The notes beneath the pieces were generated by a model. That model was given only the letters and a program-made list of their open reading frames with translations, was not told where the DNA came from and made no database searches. From contig JAQFVV010000020.1 of the NCBI GenBank assembly GCA_028023455.1, positions 8,415,092-8,479,091 of the forward strand: DNA of 64,000 nucleotides. The letters run 5' to 3'. How positions within the stretch are numbered: the first letter of the stretch is position 1; every line of letters starts with the position of its first letter. This DNA comes from Epiperipatus broadwayi. Lineage: Eukaryota > Onychophora > Udeonychophora > Euonychophora > Peripatidae. Shown in pieces: positions 22,300 through 35,020 of the stretch. The position numbers and the translations under genes are program-made.

Positions 22300-23650
22300 A
22301 CCAAGATATAGATTCATAATGGCTTTACTAAATTCCTCAATTTTGTCAATTATAGCCATAGTTTTTATAAGCAATAGCTATTTGGTCGAAAGTTTGTGTT
22401 TGATCATATTTGCATAGATCAGCATCTATTAAATTCCATTTATGAAGGACATAAACACAATGCTCATGAATTATCAAAAATCTGTTGATGAGAATCCAGT
22501 AATATCTAGGAATATCAAATGCCTCATAAAACATGCATTTTTATGCCAAATACTTTGGAATAAATTCCTGATTGAACTTACAAAAAAGATCTTAGATTTT
22601 GAGGTAAGCCATACATAGCAAAAATATCTTGAATTATTTGGCAAATCTGATCTACTTAATAGCTTTTCATACATTTTCTGCAAGACTTTTCTTCTGATAT
22701 CGGATGAATATGTGAATGATCAGGAAACTACTGCAAAAGTGTAAACTTGAATATACCAGTAATACGTCATGATAGTATATCATTTTGCATTCAGTAATTT
22801 AGTATGAGAACATTTTTTTTCCTAATAGAAGAACAATATTCACCAGGAAGTTGTAAATAAAGTGCTTGATTACAATCCCAATAGTACTAGTCAGATTAAG
22901 AAGGTAGTTATCACTTGAGATTACTTTAGATCTATCTTTAATATGAGAAAAATAAGTCAATCTATAATTCAGGATTACTTTTAAACAGATTGGAATATGA
23001 TTATTTTTATTCAATTGTTGCAAAAGGTTATATTTAAGTTATGAGATGTTTCTCTGTTATTATGATGAAAAACTGAGAATACTGCTTCCAATCCTTGGCT
23101 AAGATTTTCAAACTTTTCACACAATAAATTTCTGAAAAATCACTGATGAATATATTAAATAAACTGGATGAGAGAATTGGATTCTGCATTATTGATTATC
23201 CTGTAATATCACATGAATTTTAGAAAAAGACATTTTTTCCAAAGAGAATCATAAACTGAGGTTACATCAATAAAGAGAGCAACAGATTTTAATTTATTTT
23301 GAAAGCCTTTTTTAATGTAAGTCATTCACAGCAGCTGCTTCCTAGTCTAAACCTATCCTCTTCTACAGTTAGATGGTTTTCAATTATTATAAAAATTTTA
23401 TTTATTTCAAATATCTTTTAGAGAACCATAATAATGATACTGGATGGCAATGTTTTGAAGGATTGTTAAGATTATTCATTTTTGACTGCTAATTTTGGAT
23501 TTTATGTCAAATTTTTTAAATAGTTTTTGTATTAATAATATTAGTGAACAATATTCTGGAATTAAGCTATCTACTTCCGAGACTTTTCCTGGTTTATGAC
23601 AATCAAAAAGTAGTTCAATTTCATCACCCATCTGTTTCATTAGATTGATA
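22300..23650 (-). mobile_element. LINE remnant, CR1/Jockey-like reverse transcriptase
   Basis: Minus-strand blocks in order from high to low coordinate: HKPGKVSEVDSLIPEYCSLI near 23,600 (equivalent to KPGK...SYRPISLL), VALFIDVTSVYDSLWKK near 23,250 (equivalent to FLDVSKAYDxVW, the first catalytic Asp region), then ILNYRLTYFSHIKDRSKVI (about 22,930-22,990, equivalent to LDSRLTWxxHI). Further low-complexity frames end near 22,346. Stops and frameshifts are many, and the FxDD box is not identifiable. An RTE-like LINE (23,679-24,590) lies at its 5' side and may be inserted in it. Confidence 0.6.
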
Positions 23651-23678
23651 GTAGAGTAACATTATAAAAGAGAAACTT

Positions 23679-24590
23679 TATATATACATTGAGAAAGGTG
23701 TAAGACAAGGTGACTCCATATCTCCAAAACTCTTTACAGCAGTGCTGCAAGAAGTATTTTGTGGATTAAAATGGGAAACTAAAGGAGTGAAAGTAAATGG
23801 AGATTATTTAAGTCATTTAGATTTCGCAGATGATGTAGTTGTTTTTGCAAATAATGCTTCAGAGCTGCAGGATATGTTGCAGGAATTATCAGATGAAAGT
23901 AGGAAAGTAGGACTAAAGATAAATGTTAAAAAGACTAAAGTAATATTTAATCGATTTGCTCAAAATATGAAAATAAAGATTGATTATGATGAATTAGAAG
24001 AAGTTAACAATTACAAATATCTTGGTCAGATTATTAATACAGATGGAAACATAATGGAAGAAATTAATCATAGAATTAAACTTGGTTGGAGTGCTTTTGG
24101 TAGAAATAACTTGATACTAAAAGGAAATATGCCTATGTGTTTGAAAAGGAAGGTTTTTAATAAATGTGTTTTACCAGTTCTTACTTATGGATCTGAGACT
24201 TGGATACTTAATAGAAGAGCAATACAGAGATTTCAGACCACTCAAAGAAGTATGGAGAGATGTATGTTGGGAGCGCAATGTATGGGTAAGAGAACAAACA
24301 GGTGTTACTGACCTCATTGAAAAAATTAAAAGATTGAAGTGGAGTTGGGCTGGACATATTACTAGAAGAGATGATAATAGATGGACAATTGAAATTTTAA
24401 ACTGGATTCCAAGAGATTGTAAAAGACCCAGAAAGAGACCACATGTGAGATGGATGGATGAAATAAGAAAGTGTGCAGGGGTGATGTGGAGAGAAGCTGA
24501 AGATCGGAGAAGATGGATTAAACTTGGAGAGACCTTCATCCTGCAGTGGATTGATAATGGTTGATAATGATGATGATGATGATATATATG
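23679..24590 (+). mobile_element. RTE-like LINE, best-preserved copy, 5'-truncated
   Basis: This is the C-terminal half of the reverse transcriptase. IEKGVRQGDSISPKLFTAVL at about 23,690-23,745 is followed in the 23,742-24,311 frame by YLSHLDFADDVVVFANN (catalytic FADD near residue 29), NVKKTKVIF, NNYKYLGQI and LPVLTYGSETW. A small lesion near 24,280 moves the reading to another frame: REQTGVTDLIEKIKRLKWSW, then AGHITRRDDNRWT, EILNWIPRD, RPHVRWMDEIRK (to 24,564). The 3' tail is (GAT)n at 24,567-24,582. AAAAGAGAAACTT at 23,666-23,678 recurs at 24,642-24,654 and may be a target-site duplication, though about 60 bp separate the tail from the right copy. Confidence 0.85.
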
Positions 24591-24654
24591 AAGATATGCA
24601 AAGAAATTAAAAGAGAAGAATAATAGAATATACTTCTGATAAAAAGAGAAACTT

Positions 24655-26640
24655 GTAATTCTTCTCTAATTATGCACTTTTTTTTTTTTATCAATCTTTA
24701 GTTTAAAAATCTAATATATAAGATTGACAATCTCAATAGTGACTGCAATAGTTTTTCAAAAATACTACTAAAAAGCATATGGAAAAATGACTTAGGTTTT
24801 AGATTAAATCTTGTTAATTTTTATTTTCTCATAGTCTTCATTTTTTTAGTAATATTTACAAGTTTGTCAGCAATTTCTGGATCTTTAGTAGATCGATATT
24901 GGCTCTAAAGAACTGTACTGGTTATGTTACAATTCATAATGAATTGTTTATGATATCCATAAGGGATGAACCATTTGGATGTTATTATAATCAGTGAGAT
25001 TTTACTTAATATTTTATCAAAAATATTCAGTAAATTGACTCCAGACATCTTTCTTTAATTTCCATCTTGAACCAGGATAACTTTCAACAATAAAAATGTG
25101 AATTCCAAAAATGATTGCACTTTGTTTATGCTGGTAATGATAGAAATGATCCTGTATCAGTGATCAGCAGATAATAATGAATCATTTTTGATTGAAAGAA
25201 AACAAATCAGGAATTGGCTCTGTTTGTCACCTGCCTGAATGGAATGTTCCTTTTTGCTTGGCATTGTAAAGTTAATACATGTTGTTTAAATTAATCTATT
25301 CTAAAAGTATATTTGCATGATTCTTTTCTAAATATTTCCCAAAGGCTACTATGAATGAATATCTTCTATATGTACAAAAAGTGTATGGAGATCTGCAGAA
25401 AATGGTAGGTTCAATTTGTATTGGAGGTTTGTAAATATTGGATACATAAAAATTATTTATTCAAATAGTAATTGCAATGTTATTTGAACCATTTGCATAG
25501 ATTTTGTTTACTTTTTAAGATAATTTGGAACAAAAGTGACCATATTATTCTATGAAGGACCAATATTATATGCAGGAATTTTTAAATGTGTATTCCTAAA
25601 GTGCAGAACAATTTTTTCATTTACGATCTTTATTTTCGATTTTGATGTAAATTCAACATTAAGTTGAAGTAATTTTATTGTGTGGGTATGCAATATCAGA
25701 AATGCTAGTCACATGATTCCCATAATAATTTTTTTTATTTCGATATCATGTGACAAGTTACTCATATCTGTTTTTTTTGTTACTGTTTGTTTTGTTTTTT
25801 ACATCTAAAACAAACTTTTGTTATGAGAATGAATGGTAAATATATGTTATAATTAGTATTTAATATGTAATAAAATATATTAACTCATTTTTTCATCTGG
25901 GAAAAGTTTATTCCAAAATTTCTTGGCAGTGTTAAATTTCCTACGATCCCTACATGCACGTAATTCTATAGAAGTCATCACTTTCAGTTGTATAAACAAA
26001 TATCGTTTTCTCTGTGTATAAAAAATTATACATTTATATAAATTACAATAAATTATCAAGTTTGATGTAGATGAATCTCATATAGTAATAGGATATAACA
26101 ACTGTTACAGTTTCAACAGTGCTACCCGTATTTAAAAATCCCAAGCTGACACACACACCTTAATTTGCATCCTATTAGATGATGAGATTTTATTTTTTGC
26201 ACTTTCTTTTATCTGTGGTATATGATTTAGACGTGGATTTTTATATTCTATTAATATGATTATTAAGATTATAAAATTGGATTTTACATAAAAGTAGATG
26301 TTTTTTCATAGCTTACCCACGTCAGGAAGCTTCATTCATAGAGATTACATTAACAACAGATTGAACATTTTTGCTGATGATAAATTTGAGCTATTATCAT
26401 GTTATTTATCTAATTAATACTATGAATGTGCTTATAAATTGCTTTTCTATTCATTTGCAATGTCAACATTTAAAAAAAATTTAATTACATATAAGTGCAA
26501 ATAATTAATTGTTTTTTATTATCTTTTGAAAAAAAAAAGGCATTAATTTAAATTATTATATCATATGATTTAAACTATTGTTTGTTAAATAATGTTTTAT
26601 TTATTTCTAGCTTTACTTTTTATGTGCACAAATATTAATT
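24655..26640. other. No recognised gene
   Basis: The part 24,850-25,300 has slightly higher complexity and could be more of the minus-strand LINE remnant of 22.3-23.65 kb, but I found no motif that proves it. The rest is A+T-rich. Confidence 0.4.
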
Positions 26641-26647
26641 AAAATAG

Positions 26648-26857
26648 GCTAAACTCTCCATATAGTAGTGCCATTCAGTGCAAGCCAGAGTAATCAATGG
26701 ATGCCAGAAGGCTTGTGCATAAAATAACCATCTAGTGCCTACTCATCCAATATCCCCAGACTAGTTTCTGGCTTGTGACCTTCATCAGTGAGGAGCCTTG
26801 GATCTGAGAGCACTGCACCTAGATGGTGATCATGTGATATTTGGTGGTTTAACACAA
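26648..26857 (-). mobile_element. H1 element fragment with intact hammerhead core
   Basis: This minus-oriented H1 unit runs CTAAACTCTCCATATAGTAG, the arm with TCAATGGATGCCAGAAGGC, and the hammerhead. It then switches at about 26,821 to the opposite-strand H1 flank (GATGGTGATCATGTGATATT, TGGTTTAACAC). The abrupt switch is the same kind of inverted join seen in the larger copies. No ORF. Confidence 0.78.
26745..26803 (-). ncRNA. Hammerhead ribozyme, H1 family, intact core
   Basis: Minus-strand RNA: AUCCAA, GGC, UCCUCA, CUGAUGA, AGGU-CACAA-GCCA, GAA, ACUAGU, C, UGGGGA, UA, UUGGAU. Helix I has six distal and six proximal pairs separated by an internal loop (GGC / UA). All core bases C3-A9 and G12-A14 are present. 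Helix II has three pairs under an A/A mismatch. Helix III is ACUAGU, which as a monomer gives only two pairs but is self-complementary over six bases, suiting a dimeric ribozyme. Predicted cleavage is after the C of GUC. This is a type I hammerhead, as in metazoan retroelements. It is the best candidate in the window together with 48,092-48,154. Confidence 0.88.
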
Positions 26858-27152
26858 ACATTAACATATAAAGTTATCGATTAAATTATAGTGTTTAATC
26901 TAAAGCAATATCAGAAAAATAAAGTCCTTAATTTTTATATCAAATTAATGAAGGTATAATTGAAATATTATATAGTTTGGATTTATTACTGCATGTTTAT
27001 AATTATTTTTGTAAATCGTTTTGTAAAAATTATTGGAAGGAAATTGAATATTATTATTCTCATAAAATATCTTTATAGAGAGGTTATTTAATTAATAATT
27101 AAACTGTTTAATATTCAAAATCAAGATATATTTTTCAAGATATCATTTTTTT

Positions 27153-27253
27153 TTTTTAAGTGTCATGGCATCGGCCAGGACGCGAACCAGCAACCCGGGC
27201 AGCTGCCTGCAAGTGCAAGACAGTCGCACTGACCTCTCGACCACCAATGCAAG
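27153..27253 (-). mobile_element. Short tRNA-derived SINE
   Basis: The minus-strand body starts CTTGCATTGGTGGTCGAGAG, then GTCAGTGCGACTG and the B-box region GGTTCGCGTCCTGGCC, ending GATGCCATGACACTT and an A tail. TCATTTTTTT at 27,143-27,152 and 27,254-27,263 is a plausible but low-complexity target-site duplication. Confidence 0.8.
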
Positions 27254-27469
27254 TCATTTTTTTAGATTTCTTTATTTGCTTACCGATATTTGTTAATATT
27301 GATTTAAAAACTGAATTTTATATTTATTATTTTTAAAAAATGTGATTTTCCATTATATATAAATTATCAGAATTACAAATGGGAATTATTAGCATTTGAA
27401 ATGGATTTACCAGTACATCTTCTTTTATACTTCAGTAATGTCTTTAGAAATAATTATAACTGAATTACG

Positions 27470-27737
27470 ATTAGACCACTAAACATCACATGATCACTAT
27501 CTCTTATGCTAGCACATAACTGTTATTAAACAGGCAAAACTCTTCATACAGTAGTGCCACCCTGTGCCAACCAGAGTAATCAATGGATGCCAGAAGGCTT
27601 GTGCATAAAATTCCTATCTAGTGCTTATTCATCCAATATCCCCAGACTAGTTTCAGGCTTGTGGCCTTCGCTAGTGAGGAGCCTTGGATCTGAGAGCACT
27701 GCACCTACTGTATGGAGAGTTTTGCCTGTTTAATAAG
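27470..27737 (-). mobile_element. H1 element fragment with decayed hammerhead
   Basis: This minus-oriented unit runs from the flank GACCACTAAACATCACATGA through GCAAAACTCTTCATACAGTA and the hammerhead. It then has a short inverted end, TACTGTATGGAGAGTTTTGC, at 27,706-27,725. It has the same join pattern as other H1 copies, with most of the unit deleted between hammerhead and arm. Confidence 0.78.
27631..27689 (-). ncRNA. Hammerhead ribozyme, H1 family, two core changes
   Basis: The architecture is complete (AUCCAA/UUGGAU, UCCUCA/UGGGGA, AGGC-CACAA-GCCU, GAA, ACUAGU, C), but the core reads CUAGCGA instead of CUGAUGA, so it should be inactive. Here the base at 11.1 is U, giving an A-U pair at the base of helix II where other copies have an A/A mismatch. 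This hints at the ancestral helix. Confidence 0.8.
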
Positions 27738-27739
27738 AG

Positions 27740-30700
27740 TTACAATTGTTGCTTATAATATATCCAGAGAAAAAAATAAATTGTATTAGAAGGTTTATAA
27801 AAAATATTGATGGTCTTATGTTATATATATTGTAACAAAATTTACATGAGTTCAAATAGATAAAGTGTAGTTCAAATAACTATTACTATATCTGAGTTGT
27901 CTACAATATATATATATATAAGATCGTAATATTTAAAATAACGTTGGATTTCTCAAGATATCCCACTATCAATAATTATAAGCAAATTATTAACAACAAG
28001 TATTATAACTCAGGTATATGAAATCACGTGAGGTGAGTACACTAGTAATTCAATAAAATATAACTCAGGTATACAGACAGTAGATCTTATCCACTTTCAT
28101 TTCTTGGTTTGATGTTAAGTGCATGTTTAAACAAATACTAAGTGAATATGGTCTAGCAGGGCGCCACTAGATTATCTGAATCTAGACATGGTTATATCTA
28201 ATAACCTTTCACATGTACCGGGTTTGAATCCCCTTTTTGGTACTTTATTTCTAATAAAAATGGGAGATTTTGCTTTTTGAGCCATATCACTATACGCACT
28301 AATATTTAAGTAAAAGTAAAACATCTTTAAACCGAAGTGTAGTATATTAGACATAAATCATTTCTTAGATCTTAGCATAACAAATGTGTTCAATATTTTT
28401 ACAAGTTTACTAGCTCAGATTATATATAACTAATTTAGGATGGCAATTCACTCATCCTTGCATGAAATAGATGATGGGATGTGGTTATAATAATACTAAG
28501 AAATCACTAAATATTATAAAATCAATATTTATTTATGGCCTTTAAACAGTTAAACAGCTCATTAATTAAAACGTTGATGATGATGATGATGATAATAATA
28601 ATAACGATAATGACAAGGGTTTCAACTACAGCTCTAGGACTAAGCCTAAACATAAAACTAATTTTTATAAAGAAATTCATAATTATTGCTTAATTTTAGC
28701 ATACTTACTTATATCTTACATAACTAATATTCAACCATTGATGATGAATAATCACACTTAACAAAGACTACACTTAATGAAATATATATGCCTTGTTTAA
28801 TAAAACAAACTAATATTTATTACTGCATTTCTAACATATACATAAAAATTTCTAGATAAACATGAAAATTGACATGAATAATAATAGTAATAATAATTGA
28901 TTATATAACAATCCTCAGATTAATTTCAAGTTCTTCCCCCTTTCCCTTCAAATGTATTTTGTATTAAGTTGGATGTCACATTGACCATGATTTTCACTCC
29001 ATGAGAAAAGTATTTCAAGAAAAAATATTATCTGCTCATTAGCACACATACTTTATAAATCTAACATGTAAGTAGAATGTTAAAAAAAAAATGTTAGTAG
29101 AATTGAAAGAGCAAGTTTTAGAAACAAGTTTTAAATTATTTTCTCCCCCTCTCTTCTACCTCTGAAATGCTATACTTAACTTGAAACAAAATAATCTAAT
29201 ATTCTAATACTACTTGTTACCTCACATTCACTCACAATTATACACATATAAAAATATTATTATGTATGTGCGTGTTTTATCCCATAATAACAAAATATTA
29301 TTTAAAACCAAAATAATAATAATATATTAGTTAAAACTAAAATCATAATACCATAAACAAAATTGTTTTACACATATTTCATAACTGCAAAATTAATAAA
29401 CAAATAATTTTGATACATTCAAGATCATTTATGAAGCTCAAAGTTATTATTAGTAAGACATTCTTGTTTTAATCGATCTGAATAGTCTTTAAAAGTTTTT
29501 TAAATAAAATATACCACTTTATTGCTAAAATGTTTATTAAGACTCTGATATCATAAAGAAAATAGATATAAAAAGTCATATTACCGATCTTTTGTTTGTG
29601 GCGAATTTCCAAGGGTTCAAACTTGTCTTGTATAATGTCTATACTTCTGCAGCTACCATTTCCGTTTTATGTGGGAACAATCTCTTTCTTGAGGTGTATA
29701 ACTATTTGATGATGATGACTCTATTGAGGTTATTTGCTTTAGTGGACAATTTGGAAATCATTATATTAATTTTTCTTCTCTTCCTGTCAAGCATGTGGAT
29801 GAAATACAGCAGTTGTTTTCACATTTATATATTTTCTTGAGTTTAAAATCAGTTGTTGTAACAATTAATTGGACTTGATGATTAATATTTATCAGTAGAT
29901 TAATTCATCTTTTATCGAATGCAGGTTAATGCTTTCTTCCTTCTATTAAAAACATCTTATTTCTCTGGTCAGTTGAAAGGTGTAGAATATTATTTTAGAC
30001 AAAACATCTTTTCTTTCCTATATGATGTGCAGCTTCCCCAGATGGTCCGGCAAAGATGGGACATTCATATAATTTTTCTAGCCAGCCATTTCTTATATTT
30101 TCAACATTCAATTTAATAGTCTAATAATCTGAATCATAATCACAATAATAATTCCAGACAGCTTTTTATATCCAATTTTTAGCTAACCTAACCAATCAGA
30201 GATAGCGTCACTTGCTATTTTTGGACAAATTCATTTTAATTAGATCTCTAATTTATTTTCAACTAAATTATTTTTCAACTGAAAAGTTTAATCCTTTTTC
30301 CAGACACTTTTGTTTTTAAAAAAAATAGACTTAATCCTTATTTCCTTTCTTTTTTTACATCTAGGTAACATTTCAAATTTTTGAGCTTCCTTCTTTAGAT
30401 CTTAAGATAAGACAATTTCAAAATTATAGTTCCCAAAGTGACAAACAATCATTTACAAAAAACAAAATTGCTACAAAAATAGATATCTGATTCAACAGAT
30501 TTCCTCTTTTAACATAAAATTGTACAAAAAAAATAATTTGACAGATTTAATCCTTCCTTTTCTTTCAATATTTAATAAATGTAAATTTCTGTATGTAATG
30601 TACACACATACTTCATCATTTCAAATCATTCATAAACTAACATTAAATAATATAATTGCTAGCTTAGTAATTATAACCCTATTATTTAATTAAATCTGTA

Positions 30701-32805
30701 ACTTTTAAATCCCAATTACAATTATAAAAAAGCAAAATAGAAGTATAGAATAAGATATTAGAATTGATCAAGCATAGGTTAGTTTTAAAGAAAGTTAAAA
30801 TGTTGAATATTTGAAATATAAAACAATTAAATAGCTTACACATACACTGCCTATACGTATGCATTATAATTTTGCTTTTTAAAGAAAAATTAAAATTTGA
30901 ATAGTTTAAATGTGTGTATTACCTTTCTATCAACACACAAACAAATAAAGCATATAATTGTTGACCCACTCTCTCTCTGTCTAAAGCTTTTAAAACTGGA
31001 TATGGTAGGGTTTGAACTTGGATGCCCTACAGCTTCTTTTATGGTTATATAAAAATGTGATGATGATTTTGGTTTACCTTTTCTACATGCACATTACTAT
31101 AAATTTAGCTAATGACTAAATTGTAATGGCACAATATATATATGTATATATATATATATATATATATTGTAATGGCACAATATATATATGTATATATATA
31201 TATATATATATATTAGTACATCATAATTATAAATATATTAAGATCAGTAATCCATGATCAATGTAATGTAGTTACTTCTTATTCAAAGTCATGTACATTT
31301 TATCTATTAATAATTTATACATATCAAATTTTCAGAAAACATGGTTCATTTCTATTTTATTTCTTAGACCCTTATCACTAATTCTTCTGGTTTACTTTAC
31401 TATTTTATTTTTATATTTTCATTCATACTAAATACGAACTCAACAATTGTTTTTTCCATAATTTTTCATTTTATTATGTATTTATATATTACACAATTTC
31501 ATTATTTCTTCTCTATGTTTATCAAAACTGCTAGATTCTGATAATAAATACTTATTACAATAAATATAATTATTTTTCCCAATTCTTAATTTACTTTTCT
31601 TTGTATCTAGATTTTCTGCTTCAATCTTAAATAAAAATTCATTTCCTCTATGATTATAAATATCTTCAGCTTCAATATTTATTTTATTTTGTTTCCATAT
31701 TGGTGTTTCTTTTTTACCACATATTTAATTGATTTCTATAGCTTGTTTTTATTTTTCTTAAAAAATTGTCTATCAATTTATTGGAATGTTCATCCAGTTT
31801 TTGAAGTTACATTGAAATACATTCATCAAATTACTGTTTAACATCCCTTCTATTAATCCAATTAAAAATTATTTCAGTAATTTTGTTTTCTTTCATTAAT
31901 TTAACCCCCCCCAAAGTCATGTGACCCAAATTTACACAATTCTGAAAGCATCAATTCTTTATTCTACTCCACTACTGCTACCTATTGTAAGCCTGAGTAA
32001 TTACTAGATTCTAATTAATAATGCTTATTAAATTTATATTCAATGATATTCTATCCATATCCACAGATTGATTCTGGTTCACAACTTTTATCAAGGAAGA
32101 TTTTGAACTTGGATTTTCTAACTGTATTGTATTTTTTATTGAGCAAAACCTTTATTTTTTTTTACAATGAAATTACCAGATTGAAAATACACTTAATATT
32201 TTGAATCCAAGACAACTTGTTTCCACAATTATATAGATATGACACCAGTTCAAATTCCCAAATATTTTAATATATTCAGTTTTAGAATAACAGTAAAAAT
32301 CTCTTTCCTTTAACTAAGATAGGAGAAAATGGATAAAAAAAAAAGTTTGCTCCTTTGAAATGTTGTGTAAGTTCAGGATCATATGATGTTTTTGGTTTTG
32401 TTATGAAAAGCAACATATAAAATCACTCAACTGATATCAGATTTATATAACTATGTAAGCAAATTAATTTGTATTCAAAAAATTACTTTTGAATTTCTGG
32501 GTGATTGCTTGATAATTAAAAAAATAAATGAAAGGTTATTGGAAAAAAGATGCATTAGTTCCAGAAGACCCATGTGCATTTCATCCAGGTTAAAGATCAA
32601 TTCCTTATGGTAATCAAAAACTATAAACTATTTGTGAGTTGTGGTTAGGATTAGCACTAGATGTGTATTTAAGAAGTATTATCTTCTAGTATCTATTGAT
32701 TTCTCAGACTTAAAATAATTGGCAGTAAATAGAGTAAAATAAAGAGACTTCATTCCTGGAAATTTTAATAAATCAAACTTTTTAATTTGTTCCACATATT
32801 TATCA
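27740..32805. other. Long A+T-rich stretch with microsatellites, no recognised gene
   Basis: It holds a (GAT)n/(AAT)n microsatellite at about 28,573-28,610 and an AT-repeat duplication at 31,121-31,213. GGGTTTGAATCCCC near 28,220 resembles a tRNA B box, preceded by GGTTATATCTAATAACC, but I cannot fold a full tRNA. Two ORFs at 29,592-29,840 and 29,919-30,116 show no motif I recognise. Confidence 0.45.
31121..31213. repeat. 46-bp AT-rich unit, tandemly duplicated
   Basis: TTGTAATGGCACAATATATA begins at 31,121 and again at 31,167, each followed by TATGTATATATA and more (TA)n. Two nearly identical units of 46 bp. Confidence 0.85.
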
Positions 32806-33255
32806 TGTCCTACAATACCAGTTCTTACATATGAATCTGAGACTTGGACACACTATAGAAGTGCAATTCAGAGATTTCAGACCACTCAAAGAAGTATGGA
32901 GAGATTCATGTTAGGAGTAACAAGAAGAGATTGACAACCCAATATATGGGTGAGCAAACAAACGGGTGTTACTGACCTCATTGAAAAATTTAAAAGACTG
33001 AAGTGGAGTTGGGCTGAATATATTGCTAGAAGAGAAAATAATAGATGGACAATTGAAATCTTAAACTGGATTCCAAGAGATTATAAAAGACCCAGAAAGA
33101 GAGCACATGTAAGATGGATGGATGTAATAAAAGAGTGTGCAGGGGTGATGTGGAAAAGAAAAACTGAAGATTGGAGAAGATGGATTGAACTTCGAGAGAC
33201 CTTCATCCTGCAGAGGATTGATAATGGTTGATGATGATGATGATGATAATTATTA
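32806..33255 (+). mobile_element. RTE-like LINE 3' fragment
   Basis: PVLTYESETWTHYRSAIQRF, then QTTQRSMERFMLGV, is followed after a frameshift by KQTGVTDLIEKFKRLKWSW, RRENNRWTIEILNWIPRD and RAHVRWMDVIKE (32,950-33,231), ending in a (GAT)n tail at 33,229-33,246. It is nearly co-linear with the end of the 23.7-24.6 kb copy. Only the C-terminal region is present. Confidence 0.85.
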
Positions 33256-33714
33256 AATTTCATTTTGCATAGCTTTATCAGCTGTCCATATATTTTTTCC
33301 AAGTGCATATTTTACCACTTTTTCTGAATCTTATTCAATCATATCAGCTACATACATTGTAATGGTCAGGTTTGTACATTTGCTCAACAGACCGAGAGTC
33401 TGAGCCAGAGAACCAAAGGCTGACCAAGTCAGGATAGTAATATCTACATCTGATCATACCTCCACTCTCTTACTCATGCTTCCAAGTCAACCCATAGCGA
33501 ATGACATTCCTGAGGTTACACTCGATATCTCTTTATTCACATTCCAGCAATAGCAAAGCAATAAAACATGAGACACCCCCCTCAACACATTTTATATAAC
33601 TTAACTAGTGATTCATAAGGTAATGAGCAATAATGGAGACTGAGACAAATTTATATTTCATAAATTTAATATAATACTTAATAAATTATAAAGCAAAATA
33701 AATTGGGTATAGTT

Positions 33715-33935
33715 TGCTCACACACAGGTGAGTGAATACTCAAGGTTACATAAAATATAATACAGCAATTTATATAGAGCTCATACACAGGTGAGTGAAT
33801 GCTCAGGGTTACAAATGATTTAATGAAGCAAATTATAGTGCTCACACTCAGGTGAGTAAATAATACTCAGGGTTACAAATAATATAGTAAAGTAAATTAT
33901 ATAGTGCTCATGCGCAGGTGAGTGGATTTTGCGGT
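33715..33935. repeat. Four-unit tandem array, period about 60-66 bp
   Basis: GCTCACACACAGGTGAGTGA near 33,717 recurs with changes near 33,779, 33,840 and 33,906. Each time it is followed by CTC(A)GGGTTACA-like sequence and an A+T-rich spacer. The units are diverged. Confidence 0.8.
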
Positions 33936-34794
33936 TACAAAATGTTTAATTGATCTATGACTTTAATATGCCCATACCATCTTCATAACTCATGCTATGT
34001 TCTATATAGTGAATATAAGTAATAGTTAGAGTGATCAATTTATTGGTAACTGATAGAGATTATATTATTATTTTTACTAAGTTTAAACTCAACTATAAAG
34101 ATATTTGCATGATATATATAATTGCTACACAGATAAATGCATTAACTCAGATTCCGAATCGGATCAAAGCCGAAGTTACTTGCTAGGGAAGCTGAACTGA
34201 GGTGTGGCAGTTGAACATCAGATTCTAGTGCATTATAAACTATAGTATCAGAATAAGTGTGCCTCGAATGTGTTCTTAATTGAGGTTTATTACCTAGTAA
34301 ATGGTTCCCCAAACCGGGCTACTTGCTATAATACGAAGAGGCCTTTTTATTCAAGTGAGCAGAAGAGTGGCTTACGAGCCCTTTGGAATGCTTTGGTTCC
34401 TTCAAATACAAATAAATGTCACAGTTGCCTAAACTTTTGAGGTGTGACTTGACGTGGAAATGATCCTGATGTAGGCCATTATAGGTATAGCAAGGAGAGA
34501 TGCATATTTATGCTAACTAGCAACACATTCGCAATGCTAAATTAATATTTTCATAAATTAATTATGCCAAAATCTTAGCTTCTTTCAGTGCTACTACCAC
34601 CGGTCAGTTCATAAATGATTATTAAGTCACATGATAAAGGCAATAATGAGAATCTGATTTAAGGGTCTCTGCATAGCTTCTTAATCTTTAATTAAATGGA
34701 GTTATAGCAAAAGTTTAAAGATTTACTAGAACTTGAAACATTAATTATATGTCGTATAATTTACATCTAATATCAAATGAACTGATTTTTAAAT

Positions 34795-35020
34795 AATCTA
34801 CGTCAAATATGGACTCTTAAATAGCTCACACAAAATATTGATTCTTAAATAAATTACTCAAATATTAATCTTAAATAACTCATAAAATATCATTTTCCAA
34901 TAACTTACGCAAATATGCATTTTAAATAGCATACGCAAAATATACATTTTAAATAACTTGTGCAAAATATTTTCATTTTAAATAACTTGCACAAAAGATG
35001 CATTTAAATAATTTATTTCG
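34795..35020. repeat. Minisatellite, period about 30 bp
   Basis: Repeated pattern AAATAACTTRCGCAAAATAT plus an ATTTT-type spacer, with about seven diverged units. Confidence 0.7.

Noticed and set aside
24171-24539. 122-codon minus-strand ORF
   Set aside because: Exact shadow of the RTE-like LINE coding strand.
26372-26400. CTGATGA in unique sequence
   Set aside because: No GAA element and no pairing arms nearby. Chance occurrence.
28180-28240. Possible tRNA gene (GGTTATATCT ... GGGTTTGAATCCCC)
   Set aside because: D-arm and T-arm strings are present, but acceptor and anticodon stems do not close. At most a decayed SINE.
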